From NCBI GenBank assembly GCA_003260075.1, contig QLIY01000149.1, positions 111,426-175,425 on the forward strand: 64,000 bases of DNA. Direction: 5' to 3'. Positions 1-12,800 of this stretch are shown piece after piece (position 1 is the stretch's first letter; the number at the start of each line of letters is the position of its first letter). The DNA comes from Phallusia mammillata. Its lineage: Eukaryota > Chordata > Ascidiacea > Phlebobranchia > Ascidiidae. The notes under the pieces were generated by a model, which was not told the origin of the DNA, did not search any database, and saw nothing but the letters and a program-made list of their open reading frames with translations. Position numbers and translations under genes: made by a program.

Positions 1-185
1 ATTTTTTTTATTACGGAATTTTTTTGTTTCCATAAATTATTTTTTTTACTTGACAATATGTTGAGAACACAAAAATGGGAGATCAAAACAGCAAGATGGT
101 TGGGCAAGTACTATTTGAAAGTTTATGGCAGCTTTATACAGAAACTGTAAACCTTTTCTGTAGCTGACCAACTGTTACCGGCAAA

Positions 186-453
186 TTTCTCTCTTGCCGA
201 GTGGTTAGCCCAACCGTCTTGTGATCACAAGGTCAAGGGTTCTATTCCTATCTCGGTAGCTTGTGTTTTCCTGAGCAAGAAACTTAAGTGGCATTGCTCT
301 AACCTGGTGGTTCCGATGGGTTGAAGTAACCAACTGCCTAAAATGGAAAAAATCAAATAAATCAACGTCATATAAAAACAGGCAGCTCGACGGCGGACTC
401 ATTGGGAGCATAACGCATTCAGGCATTGCCCGCCCACCGAGGATAAAAATGAA
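186..453 (+). repeat. tRNA-derived SINE
   Basis: A polymerase III box A-like string (TTGCCGAGTGG at 194-204) is followed 33 bases later by a box B-like string (GGTTCTATTCC at 238-248), the spacing of a tRNA promoter. The acceptor stem does not pair, so this is a tRNA-derived SINE head, not a tRNA gene. The body continues with a segment around 385-445 that is shared, diverged, with 33,600-33,660. It stops at a run of ten G (454-463). Exact ends are not certain. Confidence 0.6.
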
Positions 454-841
454 GGGGGGGGGGATATAAACGGTGCCCATGCCACCAGAAAAAGGATTTA
501 AGGTACAGTCTGATATATAGCCTGTATGTTCCATTTTATGTATTCGCAGAAATTTCCTTCTTTTTAAATTATCTCTTGTGTCAAATGCTTTGTTACAATG
601 CTTGTTATGTTTTTGTCCATTAAAAAAAGTGTACTTATTTAAATCGCTGGGCAGCGTCAACAAACTAGATAACCAAAACAGATAAATATACACCCTTTTT
701 ACCCATTCTTTTACATTTTTGTACAAAGTCCAAGTACAAAATGCTGCCCTATTTTAACAATTTGATTTCTCTCACGTTATTTGTTTGAATTTCTTTTTAG
801 CTGCATGGTTCAATAAACAAAACATGTTTGCAGTGATTATA

Positions 842-1800
842 GACCAGTGGTTCCCAAACTTTTTCATATTTTTTTCAAAACGGTCCGGGGGGGGGGGTAA
901 AAAACATTCGTACGCCGTCTACACCATCTTTGAACTGATATATAGTGTTTAATAAACCTGTTTGTTTAACACAGTTCGGAGTGCTTGTAAGCTAGAGATC
1001 TTCACTGAGCAAAAACAATGTCAGATTTTCATGCACTTGTCAGAAACCAGTTTTGCGAATTATATCTAAGAGTCAAGTGAGAGCGGATGTTAGGTTAAAC
1101 CAGTGGTTCCCAAACTTTTTCATATTTTTTTCAAAACGGTCCCTTTGCCATTATTTCGAGAGCTCGCGGTCCCTAAGCCGAAATGTGCATTCCACAAAAA
1201 CGAAAGTTGATGCAGGATTTTAGCTAGTTATGCAAAATTGCGCATAACAATCATCCAAGGGGGGGGGGTATTCAAAGCGATCTTTTCTCAACTTTACGGA
1301 TGATATTACCATAGCTAAAGTGCCTGTTTATAAACCCCACATTGCCAACAAATTTAAGAAAACTCAACAGTTCAAGTTTTAAAATTCCTCTCCGGTTGGG
1401 AAACGCTATACTAACTTATCCTCTTTTCAAACTTTTTCTGTTGTTTGTACTTACGTAATCACTGAACTTGTAGATAGACTTCGATCGCAAGTAGCCTAGC
1501 TCTGTAAAGGTTTAACCCAGCGGTTCCCAAACTGGGGTCCGCGGTCCTTTAGGGGTCCGTGGGGGGGGGGAAACTTGATAGGAAAATAGACTTCGATCGC
1601 AAGTGGCCTAGTATCTGTAAAGGTTTAACCTAACATCCGCTCTCACTTGACTCTTGGATATAATTCGCAAAACTGGTTTCTGACAAGTGCGTGAAGATCT
1701 TTAGCTTACAAGCACTCCGAACTGTGTTAAACAAACAGGTTTATTACACACTATATATCAGTTCAAAGATGGTGTAGACGGCGTAAGAATGTTTTTTAGG
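842..1800. repeat. hAT-like mosaic broken by three poly-G tracts
   Basis: The block contains the terminal sequence CAGTGGTTCCCAAAC at 844 and 1100 and CAGCGGTTCCCAAAC at about 1519, typical hAT-type ends. Bases 898-1092 are the reverse complement of about 1615-1800. A left flank (ATAGACTTCGATCGCAAG) occurs twice, at about 1474 and 1586. Poly-G runs lie at 887-897, 1259-1268 and 1561-1570, exactly at the switch points between these pieces. One copy reads as an occupied site and another (1586-1660) as the empty site of the same insertion. No coding sequence is supported. Confidence 0.75.
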
Positions 1801-3895
1801 GAACATTGGTTTAAAACTGAAGATGAAACTTTTAAAGTTGACTTTGAAACAGGAACTTTTTGTATGGACTGCACCGAATCAGATGAACAGGATACAATAG
1901 TATCGTACCTAAAGTTTTACGCATTAACAGGCTGGTAAATAGTGTCGGTCCCAAGTAGGACAAAAAGAGTAACAATGGGCACAGTAGAATAGTATGATAC
2001 ATGGCGAAAAAAGTGGGCGAGTGGTAATAACATTTTTTCCAACATAAGACGGACATACACAGCAGACGTAGATTTTCCTCCCCTAAAAAGGAGTGCATAT
2101 ATGTTAAACCACCTGTTTCTTCCCCCTTTATTGTTTTAACAAATAATTCGAGCAAATTACGTTTGCCAATTTTAAATTGCTGCATAAATTGCTGTCATGT
2201 ATGCCAAGCGATAACAAACAACACACAAAAACGTCTCAAAAAGCACAAAACAATTTTCTCACATTCGAAAAACATTATTGTGAATTTAGTATGTTCCGCC
2301 ATTTAGCCAGTGACGGTTATATTGATTACTTGACCAAGGAGAAAGGACGGTTAGATAGAAAACAGGCACCAATAGATTACGTATGTTAGGGATTGGCCAA
2401 ACACGTTAAGCAACTGCACAGCATTGTGTGAGACATTAGACAAAAATGGTTTGAGTACTAGAGAGTTTGGTATGTAAACAAGACAACATAAATATTGAGA
2501 TTTGTAATTTCTGTTGACACGAATTTGAATTGGACAAGGGACGCGCAAATCGACTATGGACAAAAACTAAACGAGGGACATTGAAGACCCGTTAAGTGCA
2601 AAAAAATGAATTCATTTGCACGTGTTTTAGCAGTTAACACTCATGTGATTAAAATCATGGTGTCTAAAAATTCAAGCCGAATTTTTTTTAGTTCTAAATT
2701 TACTTTTATGACATCTCATCAATTCCACGCACACTAACCGTAAACATTATCTATTCACGTGACTAAAGTCGACTTTAAATTTCGCTTTTTTGGTCGTCTC
2801 AGTGCAATGTCCGCTTGTAAAAAGTTTGAGTAGTTAAATTGTAAAGCAAAAGCAAAAAAAAAACGGTTGCGTGTGTCTATTGATTAATTTTACTTTTACA
2901 AACTGTTTTAAGACTACACGTCAGTCGGTCAGAGACTACTTGAGAACACAAACATTTTTCTGGTATGGTTTGAAAATATTTCACAGTTACCCCATAATAA
3001 TCCGATTTGCCATTTTCTCGCAAAAACGCGGTCAGTTTGGTCACATGAACAGGCTGAGTCTATGCAGAGCAAACGGGGATGAATTCATCGAAGGAAAAAC
3101 GTTGTTTTTATCGACGGAGTCGTGAGTACGTACCACCCATAGCAGCTCGGTACAAATAACACAAAAACAAGTTGCTGGCACCAATACTCAATTTAGAACA
3201 TGACCTACCTGTCAACTTAAATATTACCGTTTTTTTTTTAACGGCACCTTTTTGGTGCCTGTGACGATATTAGGGAGTTCACTTTTGCGACATCAATCCA
3301 GAAAAAACAACTGAAATTGGTACCTTAAATAAGGGCGAATCATAAGACATATTACTTACTTACACGTAACGTAAGTTATTTTTTGCATCACAAAACCCAC
3401 AAAAGAGCATTTGCAGTATTTTGAGTACGCTGTCACTGCTACAAACAAAAACAAATACAATAGAAAAAACGTACCATGAGAATACAATAAACGACCGGAT
3501 AACTTGTTATCAGGTGCATATTTCCGCGCATATATAGTTTGATTTTCGTCCGATGAGCACTTGTACTCTTTAACACTTGAGCGGATGAAACAATGCGTGA
3601 CGAACACTCACGTGACTTTACGAGTCGGGCACCAGACGTCTTTCGTCCGACATCATGTTAAATGAGATCTGCGATTCAGCGTCTTCCGCATCAAAGGGTA
3701 TAGGTCCAACCTACAGCAAAGGTAATGCTAGATGTGAAAAGTAGCAAGGTTGAGTCTCCCTGCGCAGACTGGTCGGCAAAAAGACGAGCATGTCGGGATA
3801 TTGTGAGTCACAATTTGTGACGTCCCAAATGTAAAAACTAGGATTAAATTTGTACTTTGTTGCTAAATATTCTAAAATTTTCTCACATAAATTTT
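1801..3895. other. non-coding stretch
   Basis: Open frames here are short, AT-rich and without recognisable domains. The stretch lies downstream of the receptor gene stop at 3896 and may contain its 3' UTR. I see no further gene. Confidence 0.5.
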
Positions 3896-6800
3896 CTACT
3901 GGCAATTACAATGTGAGAGAGTTCGGCGCTTAAGCCTAAAGTACCCACGACGTACAGCTTCATAAACGTGCCCGGGACCGGAACCAGAGTCGATTGAGCC
4001 TGATCGTTCGCGTTCGTTGCCGTCTGCATTCACCAACCGAAGTTGAGATTCAGTTCGTGGCATTGTGACAAAACGCGCCATTCCGCCTTCGTCAGTATTG
4101 TTGGTGGTTGTCTTGCGATACACGGGATTGTCGAAGTTCATACTTAGTCGAAGGGATCGACGTTTGTACAACCGCACCGCGAAGCATAAAGTTCCAACCA
4201 CAAGAGCAACGAGCACTTAAAAACATATTCACCCACCAGGTAAGTTGTATTAAACAAACAAGATAAACCTATTATTGCAGCTACTATTAGCGTGGAACAA
4301 AATTTTAAAAAAACTTGCACGAAAAAATGGCATGTTAACAATTTTATGTTACATTGGCTTAGGACAGTGGTTCTTAACCTTTTTGGTGTGGTTTCCCACT
4401 AAAGGGGGGGGGGGCCTAAAAACATTAAATTTCCCACTAGTGTGGGGAATTTCCCACCGGTTAAGAACCACTGGCTTAGATGTTTAGTTTGTAAATTTTG
4501 TCGATGAATTTTTTTTTAAAATTATCAAAAATTACCAATAGCGGCTATAATGATGAAAGTTTTGCTTGTTGAACTTGTTGGGGGGGGGGACTTGCACGAA
4601 AAAATGGCATGTTAAGAATTTTATGTTACATTGGCTTAGGAGATGTTTAGTTTGTAAATTTTGTCGATGAACTTAATTAAAAATTATCAAAATTTACCAA
4701 TAGCGGCTATAATGATGAAAGTTTTGCTTGTTGAACTTGTTGAAGGAGAATTTTCGGCGATGGTAGCAGGACTGGTGGTTTCTGGGGCAACAGTTGTTGG
4801 TTCTGTCAAACACAAGTTATGTTACTCAAGGTTTCATATCAGAAGTCAAAATTCTATTTAATGCTTCAATGCATGAAAAATCAAAGTATTAAGATACACC
4901 AACCTCTAAATCAGTGGTTCCCAACCAGGGGCCACGAGCTGTGTTCAGGGGGGCCACAGGTGTAGATTTACCAGAGGGGGGGGGGTATTTACTTTGAATA
5001 GTGATTTCGTGAGAAAGTAAAATCGTGTGCAATTTTGAAACATCACATGTGCTTGCATTAGTCATTTATTGCATCACAATCAACAGATCAAATGGGGGGG
5101 GGGAATTCTCTAAATTCTAAATGGCTTACGTAGTCAGAACTATGGAAATGCTAAATTTCGAACGTCTAAGATATATTGGCAGCAGAACATATAAGCAAGG
5201 CGACAGCAAAATAATAAAACTAAAAAAGCATAATCGGCAGGTACTTTAGGGTGCAAGTATATGAGAGATATGTTTCAGGATAAAAATAATCAAAAATTCG
5301 CCCAAATGCACAAACAAGATTTAAACAAATCCAAACTTGTCAATCGATTTTTAAAACTTTAAATTGCAGTGTTTGTGATTTTTACATGAGAAGGGGATAT
5401 TTGACATTACAACGACCATGTAATGAACAACGAATCTGTCGATAATTTTTCCTCACTTTTCGCGACTGTATGTTGGGTCTAGAACAGGGGTGCACGACTT
5501 TTTTGCAAAGACGCCCGCATTGCAAATCCTTACCAACAGCCGCCATTTTGTTGTTTTTGTTTACAAACTACTATTGTAAAGAAATAGATTTATCTCAGAT
5601 TTGCCAACTAATGGCGCCTATAAAGCTAAAATTAGTTTCTAACTAAATCCGGCCTCAACTAGACATGGCGTCACCAAACCCAAAAATCTTGCACGCGTTT
5701 TATTTACCTCACGGCCGCCAGTACGTGTATTTTAGTATGCTTGTTAACGGCCGCAGGTTGTGCACCCCTGGTCTAGAAGATGGAATTAAAGCAGATGTTA
5801 CTGCAACTGGAAACATTAGGCTTTAACATGATGCGACACAAGTATAACATATTATAATACAAGCGCCTTTGCAAGTTTAGTTTCGGTTTACTGCTTGCAT
5901 AATATCGATGTTATTGGGTTTTATATAACAGTGTGTTGTGAGACACCAAGTGACGAAAAGCACCAAAAAAAGATATTGTGCAGCATGCAGAAGTTGGTAC
6001 AGCAAAAACATCTATCACTAAATGCAAGAAAAAACGTTTTACCATCGGACAACTGTTGATTTCGACTATTAACAGGGATTGGCAATCTCGAAGGTCTGAT
6101 ATTCTCTACTGTAAGCAAAAATCCGGTTGAGCGCAATCACAAATTCACCAACCCAGGTTAAGCAGCGACCCACACTAACTGTTTAAATGCGATCGCCCTG
6201 TACCAATCAAGTAGGAATGCATGCGAAGATGCTTTGTAACATGAACATCTGCGTTGCTGTTGTTAGCTTCGTAGCAACACATTTGATGTGACATGTGTGT
6301 TATGTATTACAGTTTATATATTACAGTTGTTGGTGCCGGATTTACATATGTGAGAGTTTGCAATCGAAAGGAGGTTATGTCCCTACAGCTAAAATGCGAA
6401 ATTCAATCAGATACTATTACGTAACATCGTCCAAAATATACGAGATCCCAAATCTAAACCTGAACATTCAACTTTTAGAAAAATATTTTTTTCATGTCTG
6501 TGCTATTTTTTTTCATTATGTTTTGTTGTACGTTTTTATACGACACTCTGCTATAGTGGCGAAATGCTAACAAAAAATAATAAATTGAAAAAAAACAGTG
6601 AGTTAATATTTTTTGGAAGTTGTGGATATTTGTTTCAAAACAGAAGGTCTCACAAATATGCAAAACGGTCGGATTCATGTGAAAATCATTTGGGATTTTC
6701 AAATTGCTTGGTCTCACTTTTGTACATCCGGCACCAATTAATAAGTTACAATGATTAGTGGGTACAAAATGCCGATGAATTAAAACTTACGTCGCGTGCA

Positions 6801-9800
6801 GTTTCGTCCATTATTGTTGAAATCCAGGTATCCGTTAGGACAGACACACACATATCGGGTGGCACTGGAAACGGGTTTGGGAAGACACATGTGCTCACAT
6901 GTGTGGTCGGCGCAGTGGTTCATCACTGTGAACAACACATACGGTATATTTTGCTCCAACACCCAATGTCAGGCTATGCAAGTCAAAACTGAAATGTGCA
7001 AGTCCCATAACAAACACATAGTTTTTTTTCAAACAGAGGGCGTTTAAGATTGAGTCTATTTAAATAAAAAGTATGTTTGGTCCAAATATGGTATAGGGTC
7101 CGAAAGATTCAATAAACTACATAAAACTTAAAACATACCGTTTCTGACTACAAAATAACGTATTTTCCAAAATGAATCAAATTGTTCACGAATTACATTA
7201 TCACACGCGGACTATGGTACTGTTTGTGTTAAGAAAGTAGTCATTTTTTCATGCCACTCAAAGTTTTAAAAGCACAACTAAATAGCCAGCAAGTTGAAGA
7301 GGTTCCGCCCCAATCACCCAATTTCTATTTCGAAACGAGTAGAGATCCTACATCTTACGTCATAACTAGTCATTCACTTAAAATGCAACTTACGTTGAGG
7401 CTGTGTTCCAGGGTGGTCGACCTGAATGTCCATGGGAGCGTGAAGACGTGCGTCAATGATTCTGACGTCATTGCCGTCCCACTTTCTGCAACTTCGTAAA
7501 CTATGTGTGCGTCGGTCGGTCCAGTATACTGAAGCCAAAAACAGGGAGAAACTGTTATGAACTCTTTTAACCCCCAGTGCGTTAAGATTAACCGCCTACG
7601 TATGAAAATACTGGCATATGTTCTAGTTCACCCGACTGCACAATACTTGCTTACTTTCTCCTGTTTTTAATAGTAATCTCTTTTGTGCCGAATTCTGCCC
7701 AAATTTATAAACTAAGAAGATTCGACGAGAGTGAATTCCCCAAACAATTGCGACCTACGTGCTTTTTTCTATGTAATGTTTATCCTGTGGTTTTGCGTTA
7801 GCGACTAGTTAAAATTGTTTAATAGATAGATACTATAGGTCGCACATGAGTTCTAGAGACGTAAATGAAATTTTTCTCTGACGAAATAGTGTGTTACATT
7901 AGATAATGTGGATGAAACAAATTTCAGTGTCCAGTATGAGTAATTTAAAAGCAAAATTTGGTCAATTTTCTCAAGAATTATGAAAATATTGTTGGTCTTT
8001 TACCTCTGTCAGCAAACACAGCAATGCCAAAGGGTTGTTGTAAATATTCGTAGACACTGAGGACGGTTTTCCGTTTTGAACCATCCAAATCACAAGACGA
8101 AAGGGTGTTCAACTTTGCATCAACCCAATATAGTCGGTTTCGCTCATAATCTAAAACAAACAACATCACTCGGGTTCAGTAACACAACACAGTACTGAAC
8201 GATACAGCATGTATTAACATTCTACCAAGCAAAAAAGAACTTTTCGAAATGATTGCTTGTAAAGGGCATCATCAAACGATAGCATTGGTAAATACAACAT
8301 CCAATCTCTAAGTTCATGTTACGTTAGTTTTTGGAACTTACCGATTGTTAGACCGGATGGTTGTTGAATAGATCTTGTGATGATACTAGTTCGTCCTTTA
8401 CCGTCCATATCAAATCGAACTATTCCAATTGCATTGGGACCAACCGTGCTCACAAACATGTACCTTAAATAATTTCCTTATTTAAAGTACGATAAAAAAT
8501 CACAGCTGGACATTTTGGTTCGGGATTTTTTTGCCAAAATATGAATGATAAAATTTACATTATTGTAACAAGTAAAAAAAATTAACGTACCCTTGACCAG
8601 GGTGAACTGCGATAAATCGGGGCTCCTTGTTTGTTAAAGTGACGAGTGTTTTCGCCGCAGATCCGTCAGTGTGGGATACCGAGATGGTTTCACGTGAAAT
8701 ATCGGTCCAGTAAAGGTGGTCGTTAATCCAATCCACTGCAAGACCCATCGGACTTCGACTCACCGTCCAGTTACGAATCGATGACGTACCGTCTTCCATT
8801 GACATGCTGCACATGGAATAGGGTAATTTACGACAAAATAATGTTGTACTGCACAAACAATTGATCAGTGAAAAACAATACTATAGTTCAACGATATTGT
8901 TCAAGTGCAAAATAGCCACTGAAGTTATTTTTCACTGACGATCCAAAATGTTTTATTTGGCAACATAAAGCGATTAAACAATGTCTAAAAAGGTTCATTT
9001 GAAACGGCTTGATTACTGAGAATGTTAATTTCAGGATTGTGAAAACAATTTCGTGTTGAACTGTGTGATCACTAAGCCGAACGAGGCTCTAATTTTTTAT
9101 TGCAAAACTGTGTTCAGCATCTGGCCTGTAGCTATGCTACCGGACATTTTTAGCTCTTTTATCAAGTCGGGCAATCAGTAAGCGATGATCGCTTGTTGTG
9201 TAAATAACCCGCAGTAAAGCCACCAACATTAGGCATTTTTCATCAAGTAAAAATTGTAGGACATGCAATACCCCTGAAGGGATATGTGTTTTAGATTACC
9301 CATGCAATTCGCCTTTCAATCAACAAAAGTAAATTACAAGGGGGGGGGGTTTAGAATAGATTACCCATGCAATTCGCCTTTCAATCAACAAAAGTAAATT
9401 ACAACTTGCTGTTAGACGTTCGAGGTTAATTAAAAAAAGTAACTTGTAACAATTGACAAACAAACTGTTGTTTCTAATAAAATGGAAATTGATAAACTAT
9501 ACACGCAGTGTAATGTAAAGCAGTTTTTTCCAGTTAAGTTAAATCACATTGGGAGTCAAATACGTTAAAGACGTAACTAATTTAATCATATGTTAGTTGC
9601 AGTGGAATTACTCCTAATTCCTGATTTAACTTTTGTTATGCAAATATTACCGAGGTTCGTACCACATCATCCCCAGCCACCATCCCTTTTAAGCACACAC
9701 AGAAAAATACAAATATTTGCAAACTGACGCTTTCAATTCCAGGAATATGTGATCGACGCGACGACCAAATAAGTTTAAATCCGTTTTAGTTGAGTAATAT

Positions 9801-12800
9801 AGTCAATGAATCTCTTTTGTTTATGGAATGATTTGAGCCAGTTCAAACTCTATTTGATGCGTGTTCGAAAATGAGAAGAGGTGCTCAACGGTCTTTGTGA
9901 TTTTGCTGTGTTAGATGGTTTTTCCAAAATCTCAAAAACAACTGGTCATAACAGGAGCGTCAAAAATTAAACGGCAAGGTAGTGTGACACACATCAATTA
10001 ACAAGGCAGTTATACACGTCTCAAACGATTGTAAAAAGTGTCATTGTACGCACAAGTGATTAATTCCATAATTGGACACACGTTTGTTACGTCATGCAGC
10101 ATCGTCATATACCTGAATATGTTAGCGACTGGCGGCTGCGAAACACTGCCAGTCATCTGTACGTGAATCGGTGGGAGCCTTTGACATTCACAAAAGAGAA
10201 AGAAAACAATAAGCAACACAACAACAACAAACGTACAAAGCCATTGCCCGTGCGGAGGCCATGCGATGACGTCACTCACCTAGTGATCGACTCCTCGGCT
10301 ACGTCAGTCCAGAAAAGTTTTCGATGGTGAACGTGGAGTGCTACACCAACCGCGTGTTTCAAGCGAGATGCGACAACGGACATAAATTTGCCGCTGAAAT
10401 TGAAACAATAATAAAGGAATGCATTGTTTGTGCCTAGATTTGCGTTGTATTGGATGATATCGGACGTTTAATCGAAAATTGTAAATGCAAATGCCAGTGG
10501 TCATAGTAGGTATTTATAGAAAGAACAAACCAGTAATTAATCAAGCAGTTTAGAAATAATTAATACAATTTTATTTCAGAAGTGGGAAACAAAAAACCTG
10601 ACAATATAGTACTACAAGTTACTTAAATTTTTGTGCAAACGGGAAAAATTAGTGTAGGTTGTTAACGCGCACCTGTCCATACTAATTCTTCGAATAGCCA
10701 CACGATCGGATAGAACTATAGATACGTTGTTTGATGCTGAGGTAGGTTTACATTTGCCGTTGTCGATGATGTACCCATCCTTACATACACACTTGTACGA
10801 ACCCTTCAAATTAACGCATGTCTGCGTGTACGCACACTTTGGTGGATCAAAAGTGCATTCATCATCGTCTACAATACAAAAACGTCGTAATTTGAAAAGC
10901 AATCAGGGACGGACAATAGGACTAACTTTTACAATCTGTGTAACACAGAGTTGTAGGCGGGACCGAAATTCAAGCCGGAAGCCCGAAGTCAGGTCCAAAC
11001 CCGAAACGTTTTTGAAAAGCCAGTTTAGGCCTGAAAGCTTGATTGGGCCTCACAACGAAAGACAACAAATAAAACGAAGAGAAAAGCCAAAGACGTTATA
11101 CACGTGGAACAATAGTAGACAATGGTTTAAACAAGATGTAGTAAGGTTGTTGGTGATTAAGTCAAATCCAGAAACTATTTACTTCGCTGGATAATTTTGC
11201 TTTAAAAAAATACATACACAAAAAAGACACACGTTTTCTAAAAAAATACCTAGGCCCGAACCCGGCTCGACTTACAACTCTGGTGCAACATAACATTGTG
11301 ATAAACAAAAAGTGACTGATACCTACCATCGCATAATGTGCCATCCACAAGATGATACCCATCCCGACATTCACACTTGTAGTTGTAACCCTGGTCAATA
11401 CAATTGTGGCTGCAGTTTCCGTTGTTATCCAGGCATTCGTTGACACCTGCCATAAAACATGTGTGACTTAATCAACATCGTTGCTACAGATTACAGCAGA
11501 CGCCGTTTAGCTACATATCACGAAATCTGCTTATACCGCGGTTAATTTTCAAGTTGTTTAACTCTTACCCAGAGTTTAGGCCGCTTCTTTGTTAAAATGT
11601 GTAACTCCAAACATAAGTAGTACGTCGAAACACTTCATTGTTTTTTTTGTTTTTTTAATTAAATATATTAAATATGTAATTAAATATGGTTTTAAACACT
11701 TGCAAACATCTTCATGCTTGACGCAACCCAGAAGTGCCCACGCAATCACAGGTCGATCAGAGAGCTTCCAAACCGCATACACCACAAACAGCATGTGATT
11801 ATAACTCGATGATCTTGTTGAACAAGATTTTAGATACCAAGAAATATAACATATTTCTTGCCCAAAGACATATATTACGGCCTGTTCGCTGGTTAATGCA
11901 AACGTGAAAATTTAAGATCTAGGATAAAGTTCCCAGTGCTGCCAGGTATAAATAACCGCCCTTGACTTGACATAACTTTGAGTCATTCTACACGGGAAGC
12001 TGTTGTTTACACAAATGATCTCTGAATACAACGTAGTTAACAGATTTCTACCTTGGACGTACAACAATTTCGCTCATTTCGGAGGGCGAAAGAAACTGAC
12101 AAACTTGTTAATACATAGGTCCTGCACATTTCGTAAGCCATTGGAAAAATTAAGAGCTACAAACCGTTTCTCATACGCCTCACTTACAGTTTCAAAGCTA
12201 CAAAGGATACGCTGACTGAGAGAGTTACACGCGCCCAATGTTTTGGTTTTTGTATCCCGCACTATTCATTTGACAAACTTACCGCATTTTCCCTTTCCCC
12301 TTTCTTCATCTTCACCATTAGGACAATCGTAAGTTCGATCACAAAGTTTTGACAACGGGATGCATTTTCCATTCGAACATCGAAACTCGGTTTGAGGGTC
12401 GCAAGTCACATTTCCTGCGAGTGTAAATATTAATGATTTTTTTTTCTTGAAGTTATTTTTATCAGTGGCGGTACTTGCTTTCCTCGTCAACAGCTAATGT
12501 GTTGTGGGAACAATTGTACGTTAATGAAAAGTTTGACTGTGAGTGATTCGAATCTGTGTTGTGTGGAACAAATTAAGGTGCTGGGCGAAATATACTGACC
12601 AATTTGCATGTGCATGGTTCCTTCGAAGTATAAAAGCAAGGGTATATGCAGGGTTGCCATACCGTCCTTATTTCTAAGATTTGTCCTTATTTTCAAGGGC
12701 TATGTCTTAGAAAAGTTCATTGTCCTTATTTCTAAGAAATGTCCTTATTTTTGACTTGAGTCCTTCTTTTGCCTTATTTTCAACAATTACTGGTCAAATC

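Noticed and set aside
194-248. A functional tRNA gene
   Set aside because: Box A and box B are present but the acceptor stem does not pair and a SINE body follows.
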